A stretch of 64,000 nucleotides of DNA from Comamonas sp. BIGb0152 (GCF_024809975.1 NZ_JANUDY010000006.1:124001-188000); one strand, 5' to 3'. Positions 1 to 9,157 are shown, counted from the first letter of the stretch. The notes: generated by a model from the sequence alone, not told the origin. Made by a program: numbers and translations.

Positions 1-709
1 AGGGCAGCACCGGAAGCAGCCACAGCAGGTATTTCTGGCGGGCATGCAAGGCATCCATCCAGGCGGGGCGGTGCACGGCTACGGCGGCCAGCGCGCTGCC
101 CAGCAGCATGCCAGTGGCACGGGTGTCAAAGCGGAAGAAGATCTCATAGAACTGCTGGCCCTGGGCCACCCAGTAGGCGCGCCAGACAAACATCAGCGCC
201 ACCAGCAGCATGATGGGCCGCCACAGTTGCTTGCGGGCGGTGTGCGCCAGCAGCAGCACCAACAGCGGCGGCCAGACCAGGTAGAAGTGCTCTTCCACCG
301 AAAGCGACCACATATGCAACAAGGTGTCTGGGCTGTCGAAGAAGGCAATACCGTAATCGGCCAGGTAGAGCGCGGAGACCAGCACATCCTGGTTCACATC
401 CTCGATGCCCGGCCAGATCAGCGGGGCAAACAGCCAGTAGGCAGCCAGGAAGAGCAGCAAGGCCGGTGCCAGGCGCAAAAAGCGGCGCTGGTAAAAGCGC
501 CAAAAGTCGAGGCGACCCGATTGCTGGTGCTCCTTGAGCAGCAGCGAGGTGATCAAAAAGCCGCTGAGCACGAAGAACAGGTCCACCCCAAAGAAGGCGC
601 CGTCAAACATAGGCGCATGGGCGTGCGACAAGAACACCAGGACAATCGCCACTGCGCGCATGCCATCCAGCGCAGGGTTGTATTTCAAACGGAATCCAGA
701 CAAAACCAA
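1..709 (-). CDS. acyltransferase 3 family membrane protein (OafA/YrhL type), C-terminus beyond window
   Basis: Integral-membrane acyltransferase of the acyltransferase-3 family, which O-acylates sugars of lipopolysaccharide, peptidoglycan or other surface glycans at the cytoplasmic membrane. About 236 codons are visible and the frame runs open through base 1, so the C-terminal half is missing. The N-terminus carries the family signature PALDGMRAVAIVLV followed by a His in LSHAHAP. The first membrane segment then follows, and a SVEEHFYLVWPPLL motif lies near residue 110. Hydrophobic helices alternate with Arg-rich loops. The first in-frame ATG (661) lies inside the conserved LDGMRA motif, so the start must be upstream. 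TTG at 709, with GGGAG at 714-718, is the best candidate. Family assignment is firm; the acceptor molecule cannot be told. Confidence 0.85.
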   Translation of the reverse strand, partial: MVLSGFRLKYNPALDGMRAVAIVLVFLSHAHAPMFDGAFFGVDLFFVLSGFLITSLLLKEHQQSGRLDFWRFYQRRFLRLAPALLLFLAAYWLFAPLIWPGIEDVNQDVLVSALYLADYGIAFFDSPDTLLHMWSLSVEEHFYLVWPPLLVLLLAHTARKQLWRPIMLLVALMFVWRAYWVAQGQQFYEIFFRFDTRATGMLLGSALAAVAVHRPAWMDALHARQKYLLWLLPVLP

Positions 710-1447
710 TGATCTCCCATCAACCGCAGCGGGCCATCGCCTTTGCTGCACTCCCAGACTTCATGCCATCTATGCGCTGCCGAGGCCATGGCCCGGAGGC
801 CTTGCCAAGACAGCGCGTGCTGGGGAAATAAACATCTGTGCTTAACGCGCCAAGCGGCGCTCAAGCTGACCGGACGGGCCTGGTCAGGCCCTGTTTGTCC
901 CTGGCTGGCAGGACGCAGCGGAGAAAAAAATCTGTGCGGCCAAGCGCGACGGATAAGAAGTGCAGCCTATCGATTTAGTTCCGGGATGGATGCTTTATTT
1001 TGTGACCAATCCCCACATATCGCTGCAGCACGCTTGCCTGTGCTTGGCGCTGGCTGACCCGGACTCTACCTGCCCTGCCGCTGCCTCGCTCCTCTATCTC
1101 CATCTCCAGCCCCTCGCCATGCCTGGGCTACCTGCAGGCCCTTCACAAGTGCAGCGCCTGCGAACCGATGATCGCCCGCAGGGCGGCACGCGCGCTGTAG
1201 GAAAAGCCCCAGCACAGCCGTCAGTACCCGGGCGGGAATTGTGCCAGCAACCCGCAGGGTGCCAACGCAAACAGCGCGGAGATGCTGACAAAAAATAACA
1301 TTGCAGCGGCCAGAACTGCAGGCCAGGGCTCGGCGGCTGCGCGGCTGCGCGGCTGCGCGGCTGCTGCCAGGGTGACAGCTTGCGTGCTAACCCCCGTGCA
1401 AGCTCACGCCGCTTTGCGTACGCTCGGCACACGCATTCTCATCTGCC
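710..1447. other. 738-bp gap without a convincing gene
   Basis: No frame in this stretch has family-like protein sequence, good codon structure or a ribosome-binding site. It presumably holds the promoters of the flanking divergent genes. The only structured element I see is an 8-bp tandem repeat near 1333-1364. A short minus-strand frame ending near 1225 reads like one hydrophobic helix, but it has no usable start upstream of the helix. Confidence 0.5.
1333..1364. repeat. 8-bp tandem repeat, 4 perfect copies
   Basis: Four exact head-to-tail copies of GCGGCTGC, followed by a partial copy (CTGC). It lies in non-coding DNA about 85 bp upstream of the acetoacetyl-CoA synthetase start. The unit length is not a multiple of three and copy number could change by slippage, but no gene reads through it. 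Confidence 0.9.
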
Positions 1448-3472
1448 ATGAACACCCCAGCCCTCCACCCCAAACCCCAACTTCAGCACTACCAGCAGTG
1501 GCTCAGCCAGCAACACGGCCTGCCATTTGACAGCTATGAGGCCATGCATGCCTGGTCGGTCGAGCACCTGGCTGCATTCTGGCGCAGCATCTGGGATTAC
1601 TACCAGCTCGAATCACCCACCGCCATCACCGAGGTGCTGAGCGACGACCCCATGCCCCATGCGCGTTGGTTCAGCGGCGCCCAGGTCAGCCTGCCGCGCC
1701 AGCTGCTGCGCCATACGGCGGCGGCGCAACGGGCCGGCGTGCCGGCCATCATCAGCGACAACGAGCTGGGCCAGGTGCGTGAGCTGGACTGGCCCGAGCT
1801 GCAGCGCCAGGTGGCCTCCGTCGCGCTGGCGCTGCGCGGCCTGGGCATCGGCCGGGGCGACCGCGTGGCCGCCTACCTGCCCAACATCCCCGAGACGGTG
1901 GTCGCCATGCTGGCCTGTGTCAGCCTGGGTGCCATCTGGAGCGTCTGCGCACCCGACATGGGCGTGGCCGCCGTGGTCGATCGCTTCAAGCAGATCGAGC
2001 CCAAGGCCTTGATCGCCGTCGATGGCGTGTACTACGGCGGCAAACCGCTGGACCGCAGTGCCGTGGTGCAGGCGCTGCTGGCCGAGCTGCCCACGGTGCA
2101 GCACTGCATTACCGTGCGCAGCCCCTATGCCGCCGCCCAGGTCGGCAGCCACAGCTGGGACTGGGCCACCAGCGGCCAGGATGCGCAGGCCGTGGCCGCC
2201 TTCGAGCCCGAATGGCTGCCGTTTGACCACCCGATCTGGATCGTCTACTCCAGCGGCACCACGGGGCTGCCCAAGCCCATCGTGCATGGCACCGGCGGTA
2301 TTTTGCTGGCCTTGCACGTGGCGGGGCTGCACAACGACCTGGGCGCCAGCTACAGCGACAGCCACGCGGGCGAGCGCTTTCTCTGGTACAGCTCCACCGG
2401 CTGGGTGATGTGGAACATCCAGGTCAGCGGCCTGCTGTTTGGCACCACCATCACCATTTTTGACGGCCACCCGGCTGGCAGCAGCAGCCAGCCCGATTGG
2501 GGCGTGCTGTGGCGCTTTGCGGCGCGGCACCACACCACCATCTTTGGCGCGGGTGCCGCTTATTTCAGCAACTGCATGAAGGCCGGGCTGGAGGTGGGCA
2601 CCATCCCCGGCCTGCAGCAGGTACGCACCCTGGGCAGCACCGGCTCGCCCCTCGCCCCCGAGGTGCAGCGCTGGGGCAGCGCCCAGCTGCAGGCGGCCGG
2701 TGCGGGTGAGGTCTTCTGGTGCAATATCTCCGGCGGCACCGATTTTTGCGGCGCCTTTATCGGCGGCAACCGCCGCCTGCCCCAGGCCCCTGGCCGCATG
2801 CAGTGCCGCTGGCTGGGCCATGCGGTCGAAGCCTGGAACGAACAAGGCCAGCCCGTGCGCGACGAAGTCGGCGAGCTGGTCTGCACGCGGCCCATACCGT
2901 CGATGCCGCTGTACTTCTGGAACGACCCGGGCCAGCAGCGCTACCTGGACAGCTATTTCGACCACTGGCCCGGCATCTGGCGGCATGGCGACTGGATTCA
3001 GATCAACGGCGACGGCAGCTGCGTGATTTATGGCCGCAGCGATGCCACCATCAACCGCCAGGGCCTGCGCATGGGCACCAGCGAGATCTACAACGCCATC
3101 GAGGCCCTGCCCGAGGTGCAGGATTCGATGGTGATCGACCTGGAGTACCTGGGCCGCGACAGCTATATGCCGCTGTTTGTGGTGCTGCAAGACGGCTTGG
3201 TGCTGGATGCCGCGATCCAGGGCCGCATCGAGCAGGCGATACGCACCGCGCTGTCGCCCCGCTTTATCCCCGACACCATCGTGCAGGTGGCCGAGGTACC
3301 GCGCACCCTGACCGGCAAGAAGCTGGAGCTGCCGATCAAAAAACTGCTGCTGGGCCAGCCCGCGCAGCAGGTGCTGAACCCGCAGACCATGGCCAACCCC
3401 GGCTGCCTGCCCTGGTACGAGGCCTTTGCAACACAGCACCTGGCGCGGCACGGCCAGCCAACTGCTGGCTGA
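1448..3472 (+). CDS. acetoacetyl-CoA synthetase (acetoacetate-CoA ligase)
   Basis: ATP-dependent ligase of the ANL (acyl/acetyl-CoA synthetase) superfamily that activates acetoacetate to acetoacetyl-CoA in the cytosol, feeding ketone bodies or polyhydroxybutyrate breakdown products into thiolase. The 674-residue length matches the AACS subfamily. The N-terminal cap contains FWRSIWDYY, typical of Acs/AACS proteins. The phosphate-binding motif YSSGTTGLPKPIVHG starts near residue 267. The C-terminal RTLTGKKLELP places the adenylation lysine near residue 624, the usual site of regulatory acetylation. The ATG at 1448 has no clear Shine-Dalgarno sequence but gives the expected N-terminus. The gene is monocistronic here. 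Acetyl- or propionyl-CoA synthetase is less likely because of the AACS-type N-terminus and C-terminus. Confidence 0.92.
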   Translation: MNTPALHPKPQLQHYQQWLSQQHGLPFDSYEAMHAWSVEHLAAFWRSIWDYYQLESPTAITEVLSDDPMPHARWFSGAQVSLPRQLLRHTAAAQRAGVPAIISDNELGQVRELDWPELQRQVASVALALRGLGIGRGDRVAAYLPNIPETVVAMLACVSLGAIWSVCAPDMGVAAVVDRFKQIEPKALIAVDGVYYGGKPLDRSAVVQALLAELPTVQHCITVRSPYAAAQVGSHSWDWATSGQDAQAVAAFEPEWLPFDHPIWIVYSSGTTGLPKPIVHGTGGILLALHVAGLHNDLGASYSDSHAGERFLWYSSTGWVMWNIQVSGLLFGTTITIFDGHPAGSSSQPDWGVLWRFAARHHTTIFGAGAAYFSNCMKAGLEVGTIPGLQQVRTLGSTGSPLAPEVQRWGSAQLQAAGAGEVFWCNISGGTDFCGAFIGGNRRLPQAPGRMQCRWLGHAVEAWNEQGQPVRDEVGELVCTRPIPSMPLYFWNDPGQQRYLDSYFDHWPGIWRHGDWIQINGDGSCVIYGRSDATINRQGLRMGTSEIYNAIEALPEVQDSMVIDLEYLGRDSYMPLFVVLQDGLVLDAAIQGRIEQAIRTALSPRFIPDTIVQVAEVPRTLTGKKLELPIKKLLLGQPAQQVLNPQTMANPGCLPWYEAFATQHLARHGQPTAG

Positions 3473-3650
3473 AAGCCCTGCGCTGCAGCGTTGGAAGGAG
3501 GGTGGGATAATGGAAATCTATCGAGATGCACCGGCTGTGACCGACAGCCTCGGCGCCTGAGCCCCCAGGGCCCGCGCCACAGCGCCTTCTCCCCCATCGA
3601 CCCTCTTCATGAAGACACGCCGGCCACCCGCCTGCGTGTCTGCAACGTGT

Positions 3651-4847
3651 ATGCCTTCATCCATTTCCCTGCGCCTGGTGTTCATCCTGGGCTTGTTATC
3701 CGCTATTGGCCCTTTTGCCATCGACATGTACCTGCCGGCCTTGCCGCAGATTGGCGCCAGCCTGCAAGCGCCCGTCGGGGCGGTGCAAGCCAGCCTGACG
3801 GCCTTCTTCCTGGCGCTGGGCGTGGGCCAGCCGCTGTTTGGCACCCTGGCCGACATGTGGGGCCGCAAGAAACCGCTGTACCTGGGTCTGGCCATTTTTG
3901 TGCTGGCCAGCGTCGGTTGCGCGTTGGCGCAAGACATCCACACCCTGGTGGTGCTGCGCTTTATCCAGGGCCTGGGCGCGGCAGCTGGCATGGCCATTCC
4001 GCGCGCCGTGGTGCGTGACCTGCACACCGGCCATGAGGCCGCCCGCATGATGTCGCTGCTGATGCTGGTGTTCAGCGTCTCGCCCATCCTCGCGCCCTTG
4101 GCCGGCAGCGGGGTGATTGCGCTGGGCGGCTGGCGCATGGTGTTCTGGGTGGTGGCGGTGGCCGCCCTCATCGGCATGGTGGCCATGGCCCGTGGCCTGC
4201 CCGAGACCCGCGCCACCAGCAGCGGCGTGGACAGCAGCCTGGGCGGCGTGCTCAAAGCTTATGGCCTGCTGCTGCGCGACTGGCATTACCTGGGCCTGGT
4301 GTTTATCGGCGCCTGCGCGATGGCCGGCTTTTTTGTCTACCTGGCCGGCTCGCCCTTTGTGCTGATCAACCACTATGGCCTGAGCACCACGCAGTACAGC
4401 CTGGCCTTTGCGTTCAATGCGATTGCCTTTATTGGGGCTGCGCAGTTCACCGGCATGCTGGGCAAGCGCTATGGCCTGGTGCCCGTCGTCAAGCTGGCCG
4501 CCACTGCCAGCGGCGTGGTGATGTGCTGCCTGCTGGCCTACTACCTGATGGGCGGCGACCAGCTCGCGGTGTTGATTGGCCTGTACTTTGTGGCCAGCGG
4601 CTTGATGGGCCTGGTGATCCCCACCACCTCGGTGCTGGCGCTGGAAGCCCATGGTCAGATTGCCGGCACCGCTTCGGCCTTGCTGGGTACCTTGCAGATG
4701 CTGACCGGTGCGGTGGCCATGCAAATCGTGGGCGTGTTCTCCAGCGGCAAGCCCTTGCCGATGGTAGTGGGCATGGCCACCGGCGCGCTGTGCGGCGTGC
4801 TGCTGACCTGGATCACCTTGGGCGGCAAACGCGGCGCCAAGGTGTGA
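3651..4847 (+). CDS. Bcr/CflA family multidrug efflux MFS transporter
   Basis: Proton-driven 12-helix major facilitator exporter of the drug:H+ antiporter-1 Bcr/CflA branch (bicyclomycin, chloramphenicol, sulfonamide type) in the inner membrane. The subfamily marker DMYLPALPQI follows the first helix. The motif-A loop LADMWGRKKPLYLG comes after helix 2. Total length with this start is 398 residues, close to the family norm. An upstream in-frame ATG at 3609 would add 14 residues; neither start has a good ribosome-binding site. ATG 3651 is preferred because it leaves a normal short N-terminal tail before helix 1. A small ORF with a strong Shine-Dalgarno sequence lies about 90-140 bp upstream. 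A strong terminator follows. The substrate is unknown. Confidence 0.88.
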   Translation: MPSSISLRLVFILGLLSAIGPFAIDMYLPALPQIGASLQAPVGAVQASLTAFFLALGVGQPLFGTLADMWGRKKPLYLGLAIFVLASVGCALAQDIHTLVVLRFIQGLGAAAGMAIPRAVVRDLHTGHEAARMMSLLMLVFSVSPILAPLAGSGVIALGGWRMVFWVVAVAALIGMVAMARGLPETRATSSGVDSSLGGVLKAYGLLLRDWHYLGLVFIGACAMAGFFVYLAGSPFVLINHYGLSTTQYSLAFAFNAIAFIGAAQFTGMLGKRYGLVPVVKLAATASGVVMCCLLAYYLMGGDQLAVLIGLYFVASGLMGLVIPTTSVLALEAHGQIAGTASALLGTLQMLTGAVAMQIVGVFSSGKPLPMVVGMATGALCGVLLTWITLGGKRGAKV

Positions 4848-4861
4848 CACTGGCCATGACA

Positions 4862-4888
4862 ACGCCCCGCAAGTAGCGGGGCGTTTTT
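4862..4888 (+). terminator. rho-independent terminator
   Basis: Perfect 9-bp stem ACGCCCCGC / GCGGGGCGT (4862-4870 with 4876-4884) with a 5-nt loop and a five-T run. It ends the Bcr/CflA transcript just before the convergent VOC gene. Confidence 0.93.
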
Positions 4889-4899
4889 ACTTTGGGTTC

Positions 4900-5283
4900 T
4901 TAGGGCTTGGGCTGGCGGTAGGCCAGGCAGAGCTTGTTGCCATCGGGGTCGCGCAGGTAGGCCAGGTACAGGGCTGCGGGGCCTTCGCCGCGCCAGCCCG
5001 GTGGGTCTTCACAGGTCACGCCGCCGTGGGCCAGGCCCGCAGCATGGGCTGCATTGGCTTGCTCGGGGCTGCTGGCGGCAAAGCCGGTGGTGCTGCCATT
5101 GCCCAGGCAGGCAGGCTCGCCATTGATGGGGGTGCTGACACTGAAGGTGCCACCATTGCCGCGCCAGAAATAGCGGTTCTTGTTGGCGGCGCCGGCGGGC
5201 ACGCCCAGCTCGGCGAGGAAGGCGTCATAGAACTGGCGTGATTTCTCCAGATCGCTGGTGCCGAGCATGATGTGGCTGAACAT
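4900..5283 (-). CDS. VOC family protein (glyoxalase/bleomycin-resistance fold)
   Basis: Small 127-residue protein of the vicinal oxygen chelate superfamily. It opens with MFSHIMLGTSDLEKSRQFYD, the characteristic first beta-alpha-beta unit. It closes with YLRDPDGNKLCLAYR, the C-terminal strand that usually supplies a metal-ligand position. Such proteins act as dioxygenases, glyoxalase-like lyases or drug-binding proteins, and the sequence does not say which. The start is supported by AAGGAG (5290-5295) six bases upstream. An in-frame extension to 5583 exists but has no family resemblance. It converges on the Bcr/CflA gene across a terminator and is probably monocistronic. Confidence 0.85.
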   Translation of the reverse strand: MFSHIMLGTSDLEKSRQFYDAFLAELGVPAGAANKNRYFWRGNGGTFSVSTPINGEPACLGNGSTTGFAASSPEQANAAHAAGLAHGGVTCEDPPGWRGEGPAALYLAYLRDPDGNKLCLAYRQPKP

Positions 5284-5577
5284 GGGAGTCTCCTTGCAGG
5301 GGTGGGAAAAACGGTAGTGAAAGGTCGGGCAGCTGCCACTATAGCGGCGCTTGCGGGCGGCTGAGAACGCGCGCTTGTCGCGCAGTATCCACCATCGCCC
5401 AGGCCGGTTTGCAGCCAACACGCAACAGCCACCGCCCGGACGGCGGCCGCTGCTTAGCCCCTGGCCTTGGTCACCTGTCCCCGGCCTGCCAACCACAAAG
5501 CCCACACAGTGGCTATAGTCGCCCCCGAGCCTGTGAGAGCAGGCTACATGCGCCTCGCTCGGGTGCGCCATCCAAAC

Positions 5578-6531
5578 ATGCATCTACAAAATATTCTCGG
5601 CCCGCAGGCCTCGTCACACCTGCGCTTGATGGGCATGGCTTTGCTCTGGGGCGCCTCCTGGCCCAGCGGGCGCATGGTCGCCCAGCACATGCCGCCGCTG
5701 GCTGCATCGGGCCTGCGCTTTGTGCTGGCGGCGCTGGTGCTGCTGGTATGGCTGTATGCCGTTGGCGGCATGGCCGGCCTCAAGCACTGGTCGCCCAAGC
5801 GCTGGCTGGGCATGGTGGCCGCCGCCACCACCGGGGTGTTTGGCTACGCGGCCTGTTTTTTGAGCGGCCTGCAGTACCTGCCCGCCAGCAAGGCGGCCCT
5901 GGTCATCACGCTCAACCCGGTGCTCACCTTGCTGCTGGCGGTATGGATTTTTCAGGAACGCATCAACCGCAGCATTGCTTTGGGCATGGTGCTGGCCGCT
6001 CTCGGAGCTGTGCTGGTCATCTCGCATGGCGATCCGGTCCAGCTGTTGGCCGGTGGCCTGGGCCATGGCGAGCTGCTGATCCTGGGCTGCGTGGCTTGCT
6101 GGGTCAGCTACACCTTGATAGGCCGGGCCATTCTCGCCGGGGTCGATGCACTGTCCACCACGGCCGTCACTGCCAGCATCGGCGCCGTCATGCTGATGGT
6201 CGCCAGCCTGGTGGTGGAAGGGCCGCAGGGCATGGCCAAGGCCGTGGATGCCGGCCTGCCCGCTTGGGGCGCCTTGCTGTTCCTGGCCTGGGGCTCCACC
6301 GCCTTGGCATACGCCTGGTATTTTGACGGCGTCAAGGCGCTGGGCGCCGGGGCCGCATCGGGCTATATCACCCTGGTGCCGGTGATTGGCGTGGCCTGCT
6401 CGGCCCTGTGGCTGGGGGAGCAGGTCGATGCATCGATGCTGGCCGGTGGCGCGATGGCGATCGTCGGCACCGCCGTGATGAACTGGGGCCGTCGCCCACC
6501 GCGCAAGCCTGCTGCAGCAGCAGCGCGCTAA
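5578..6531 (+). CDS. EamA/DMT family transporter
   Basis: Inner-membrane drug/metabolite transporter with about ten helices arranged as two EamA repeats (roughly residues 15-145 and 165-300). Typical motifs are LLWGASWPSGRMVAQ in helix 1, LKALVITLNPVLTLLLAV-like sequence ending repeat 1, and GYITLVPVIGVACSALWLGEQ in repeat 2. Relatives export amino acids or other metabolites; the substrate here is unknown. No strong ribosome-binding site marks the start. ATG 5578 gives a 317-residue protein; in-frame upstream starts at 5467 and 5548 add residues unlike the family. Neighbours do not suggest a pathway. Confidence 0.83.
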   Translation: MHLQNILGPQASSHLRLMGMALLWGASWPSGRMVAQHMPPLAASGLRFVLAALVLLVWLYAVGGMAGLKHWSPKRWLGMVAAATTGVFGYAACFLSGLQYLPASKAALVITLNPVLTLLLAVWIFQERINRSIALGMVLAALGAVLVISHGDPVQLLAGGLGHGELLILGCVACWVSYTLIGRAILAGVDALSTTAVTASIGAVMLMVASLVVEGPQGMAKAVDAGLPAWGALLFLAWGSTALAYAWYFDGVKALGAGAASGYITLVPVIGVACSALWLGEQVDASMLAGGAMAIVGTAVMNWGRRPPRKPAAAAAR

Positions 6532-6544
6532 GCTTGCCCTCGCC

Positions 6545-7492
6545 TCAATCTGCCAGCGGATTCTGGGCCAGGTACTCCGACAGCTCCGCCCAAGGCTCGT
6601 TCATGAACTGCTGGGCGGCATAGTCCATAAAGGCCTGCACGCGCGCGGGCCGGCTGCGGCCCGGCGGGGTGACGATGTTCAGCGACAGCACATCGGCCTC
6701 CCAGCCCGGCATGGCCGTCTGCAGGCTGCCATCGCGCAGCTCCTGCCACACCAAAAATGAGGGCTGCAGCGCCAGGCCCATGCCCGCCAGCAGCGCCGGC
6801 TGCAAGGCCTCGGCATTGTTGACCTGCATCTGTATCGGCATCACCTGCGTGTACTCGCCATGCCGCGCATGGCGAAAGCGCCAGCTGCTGCCATAGCGCG
6901 CCAGGCTGTACTGCAGTCCCTTGTGCTGCGCCAGGTCACGCGGGTGCGTGGGGTGGCCATGGCGCTCAAAGTAGGCCGGTGACCCCACCAGCAAGATGCG
7001 CACCTTGCACAGGGTGCGCGCAATCAGGCTGGAATCGCTGAGGTTGGCAATGCGCAGCGCTAGGTCAAAGCGGTCGCGGATCAGGTCCACCTGCTCGTCG
7101 GCAAAGTGCAGGTTCAGCTCCACATCCGGGTGCATCTGCATGAACTTGGGCAGGATGGGCGACAGCCGCGCAATGCCAAACGACATAGGCGCGGCAATGC
7201 GGATCTGGCCGCGCAGGCTGGTGGAGCGGTCTGTGATGTCGGCCTCCACCGCCTCGCCCTCTTGCAGGATGCGCGTGGCCCGCTCCAGCGCGCTGCTGCC
7301 AGCATCGGTCAGCGCCATGCGGCGGGATGTGCGGTGGAACAGGCTGGTCTTCATGCGGCCCTCCAGCCGTGTGATGGCCTTGGACACCGTCGCCTGCGAC
7401 AGCGCCAGCTCGGCGGCGGTGCGGGCGAACGATCCCGTCTCGGCCACCTTGGCAAAAATGGCCCAGGCCTCTAGGTCAGGCAGCTTGCTCAT
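6545..7492 (-). CDS. LysR family transcriptional regulator
   Basis: A 315-residue LysR-type regulator. The N-terminal winged helix-turn-helix (about residues 5-65) contains VAETGSFARTAAELALSQATVSKAITRLE. A type-2 periplasmic-binding-like effector domain follows from about residue 95 (GQIRIAAPMSFG). Its placement, divergent from the pirin operon across 121 bp of AT-richer DNA, makes it the likely regulator of pirin-hydrolase-amidohydrolase-MFS. The effector is unknown. The closest style is the AaeR/DmlR group, whose members often control divergent exporters or oxidative catabolic genes. Family assignment is certain; the target is inferred from position. Confidence 0.9.
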   Translation of the reverse strand: MSKLPDLEAWAIFAKVAETGSFARTAAELALSQATVSKAITRLEGRMKTSLFHRTSRRMALTDAGSSALERATRILQEGEAVEADITDRSTSLRGQIRIAAPMSFGIARLSPILPKFMQMHPDVELNLHFADEQVDLIRDRFDLALRIANLSDSSLIARTLCKVRILLVGSPAYFERHGHPTHPRDLAQHKGLQYSLARYGSSWRFRHARHGEYTQVMPIQMQVNNAEALQPALLAGMGLALQPSFLVWQELRDGSLQTAMPGWEADVLSLNIVTPPGRSRPARVQAFMDYAAQQFMNEPWAELSEYLAQNPLAD

Positions 7493-7613
7493 GCTTTATC
7501 GCTTTCTTTATCACATCAAATATGGAATGAATGCTTTTCTATATTTTCTATTTTAATCATAGTCAAGGCGACCTACACTTTCTTCATCGACGACAAAACA
7601 CCTGGAGAAAGAC

Positions 7614-8324
7614 ATGATTGAACGACGCAGCTTTGACAGCCTGGGCGGTGCCAACCACGGTTGGCTCGATGCCAAGCACCACTTCTCTTTTGCAGAGTAC
7701 CGCGATGCCCAGCGCGTGAACTGGGGCGCGCTGCGGGTCTGGAACGATGACACCATCGCGCCGCAAACCGGCTTCCCGCCCCACGCCCATGCCGACATGG
7801 AAATCATCACCTATGTCCGTGAAGGTGCCATCACCCACGAAGACAGCCTGGGCAACCGGGGCCGCACCGAAGCCGGAGATGTGCAGGTGATGAGCGCCGG
7901 CAGCGGCGTGCGCCACTCGGAATACAACCTGGAGTCCACGACGACCCGCATCTTCCAGATCTGGATCCTCCCCGACCGCCAAGGCGACAAGCCCAGCTGG
8001 GGCGCCAAGCCCTTCCCCAAGGGCGACCGCAGCGGCAAGTTCGTCACCCTGGCCAGCGGCATGGACGGCGACGGCGACGCCCTGCCCATCCGTGCCAATG
8101 CCCGGGTGCTGGGCGCCACGATCAAGGCCGGCGAAAGCCTGGACTACGGTTTTGACCATGCCGACCGCTACGGCTACCTGGTCCTTGCCAAGGGCAGTGC
8201 CTCGGTCAACGGTGTGGCCCTGTCCAGCCGCGATGGTGCCGCCATCCATGGCGAGACCACGATCCGTATCACCGCCACGGAAGACACCGAGATCGTGCTG
8301 GTGGATGCACCGGCCCTGAACTGA
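7614..8324 (+). CDS. pirin family protein (YhhW-like cupin, possible quercetinase)
   Basis: Bicupin protein of 236 residues related to E. coli YhhW. The N-terminal cupin shows the expected metal ligands His57, His59, His101 and Glu103 (in PPHAHADME and RHSEYN). YhhW and human pirin have quercetin 2,3-dioxygenase activity in vitro, but the natural substrate is uncertain. The start has GGAG at 7604-7607, six bases before ATG. It is the first gene of an operon with the isochorismatase-fold hydrolase, the amidohydrolase and the MFS exporter, and lies opposite a LysR gene. A pirin beside a hydrolase is a common stress or xenobiotic-detoxification pairing in betaproteobacteria. Confidence 0.88.
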   Translation: MIERRSFDSLGGANHGWLDAKHHFSFAEYRDAQRVNWGALRVWNDDTIAPQTGFPPHAHADMEIITYVREGAITHEDSLGNRGRTEAGDVQVMSAGSGVRHSEYNLESTTTRIFQIWILPDRQGDKPSWGAKPFPKGDRSGKFVTLASGMDGDGDALPIRANARVLGATIKAGESLDYGFDHADRYGYLVLAKGSASVNGVALSSRDGAAIHGETTIRITATEDTEIVLVDAPALN

Positions 8325-8386
8325 GCACCTGTAGATCCTTTGTAGAAACCGTCCTTCCCGTTTTAAACCGTTCAAGAGCACGCACC

Positions 8387-9082
8387 ATGACCAACAAATC
8401 TTTCCTCGAAGTCCTGACCCCCGCCAACAGCCAGATGATCTTTATCGACCAGCAGCCGCAGATGGCCTTTGGCGTGCAGTCCATCGACCGCCAGACCCTG
8501 AAGAACAATGTGGTGGGCCTGGCCAAGGCGGCCAAGGTGTTTGGCGTGCCGACCACCATCACGACGGTGGAGACCCACAGCTTCTCCGGCCACACCTACC
8601 CCGAGCTGCTGAATGTCTTCCCCGGCAACCCCATCCTGGAGCGGACCTCAATGAACTCCTGGGACGACCAGAATGTGCGTGATGCGCTGGCCACCAACGT
8701 TGCCAAAGGCCACAAGAAAATCATCGTCTCGGGCCTGTGGACCGAAGTCTGCAACACCACCTTTGCCTTGAGCGCCATGCACGACGCCGGTTACGAGATC
8801 TATATGGTGTCCGATGCCTCGGGCGGCACCTCGCTCGAAGCGCACAACCAGGCCATGCAGCGCATGGTGCAGGCTGGTGTGGTGCCTGTCACCTGGCAGC
8901 AGGTGCTGCTGGAATGGCAGCGCGACTGGGCCAAGCGCGAGACCTATGACGCCGTGATGGACATCGTGCGTGAACACTCCGGCGCCTATGGCATGGGCGT
9001 GGACTATGCCTACACGATGGTGCACAAGGCGCCAGAGCGTGCACAGCACGGCAACACCATCGGCCCCAAGCCCGCTGTTTAA
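8387..9082 (+). CDS. isochorismatase-fold cysteine hydrolase (YcaC-like)
   Basis: Cytosolic hydrolase of the isochorismatase-like superfamily, 231 residues. Asp21 (in MIFIDQQPQM) and Cys122 (in GLWTEVCNTT) sit where the catalytic Asp and nucleophilic Cys lie in YcaC-type amidases, and RTSMNSWDD provides the central conserved block. Family members cleave amides, carbamates or isochorismate; the Cys nucleophile argues for an amidase-like reaction rather than true isochorismatase. The C-terminal 40 residues extend beyond the core fold. A weak AAGAG precedes the ATG. It lies between pirin and amidohydrolase genes, so the trio may degrade one compound. Confidence 0.86.
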   Translation: MTNKSFLEVLTPANSQMIFIDQQPQMAFGVQSIDRQTLKNNVVGLAKAAKVFGVPTTITTVETHSFSGHTYPELLNVFPGNPILERTSMNSWDDQNVRDALATNVAKGHKKIIVSGLWTEVCNTTFALSAMHDAGYEIYMVSDASGGTSLEAHNQAMQRMVQAGVVPVTWQQVLLEWQRDWAKRETYDAVMDIVREHSGAYGMGVDYAYTMVHKAPERAQHGNTIGPKPAV

Positions 9083-9157
9083 TCGCTTTTAGGTGGGGGC
9101 AGCACCCCCCAACCGCCGCCCGCCATCCCGCACCACCCGCCACCTCCCGCCACTGCC

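Noticed and set aside
1225-1376. Short minus-strand frame ending in a hydrophobic helix (AVLAAAMLFFVSISALFALAP)
   Set aside because: No start codon with a ribosome-binding site before the helix, and it runs into the tandem repeat; possibly chance or an old remnant.
1613-3451. 612-codon minus-strand frame opposite acetoacetyl-CoA synthetase
   Set aside because: Antisense of a fully conserved ANL enzyme, without recognisable motifs.
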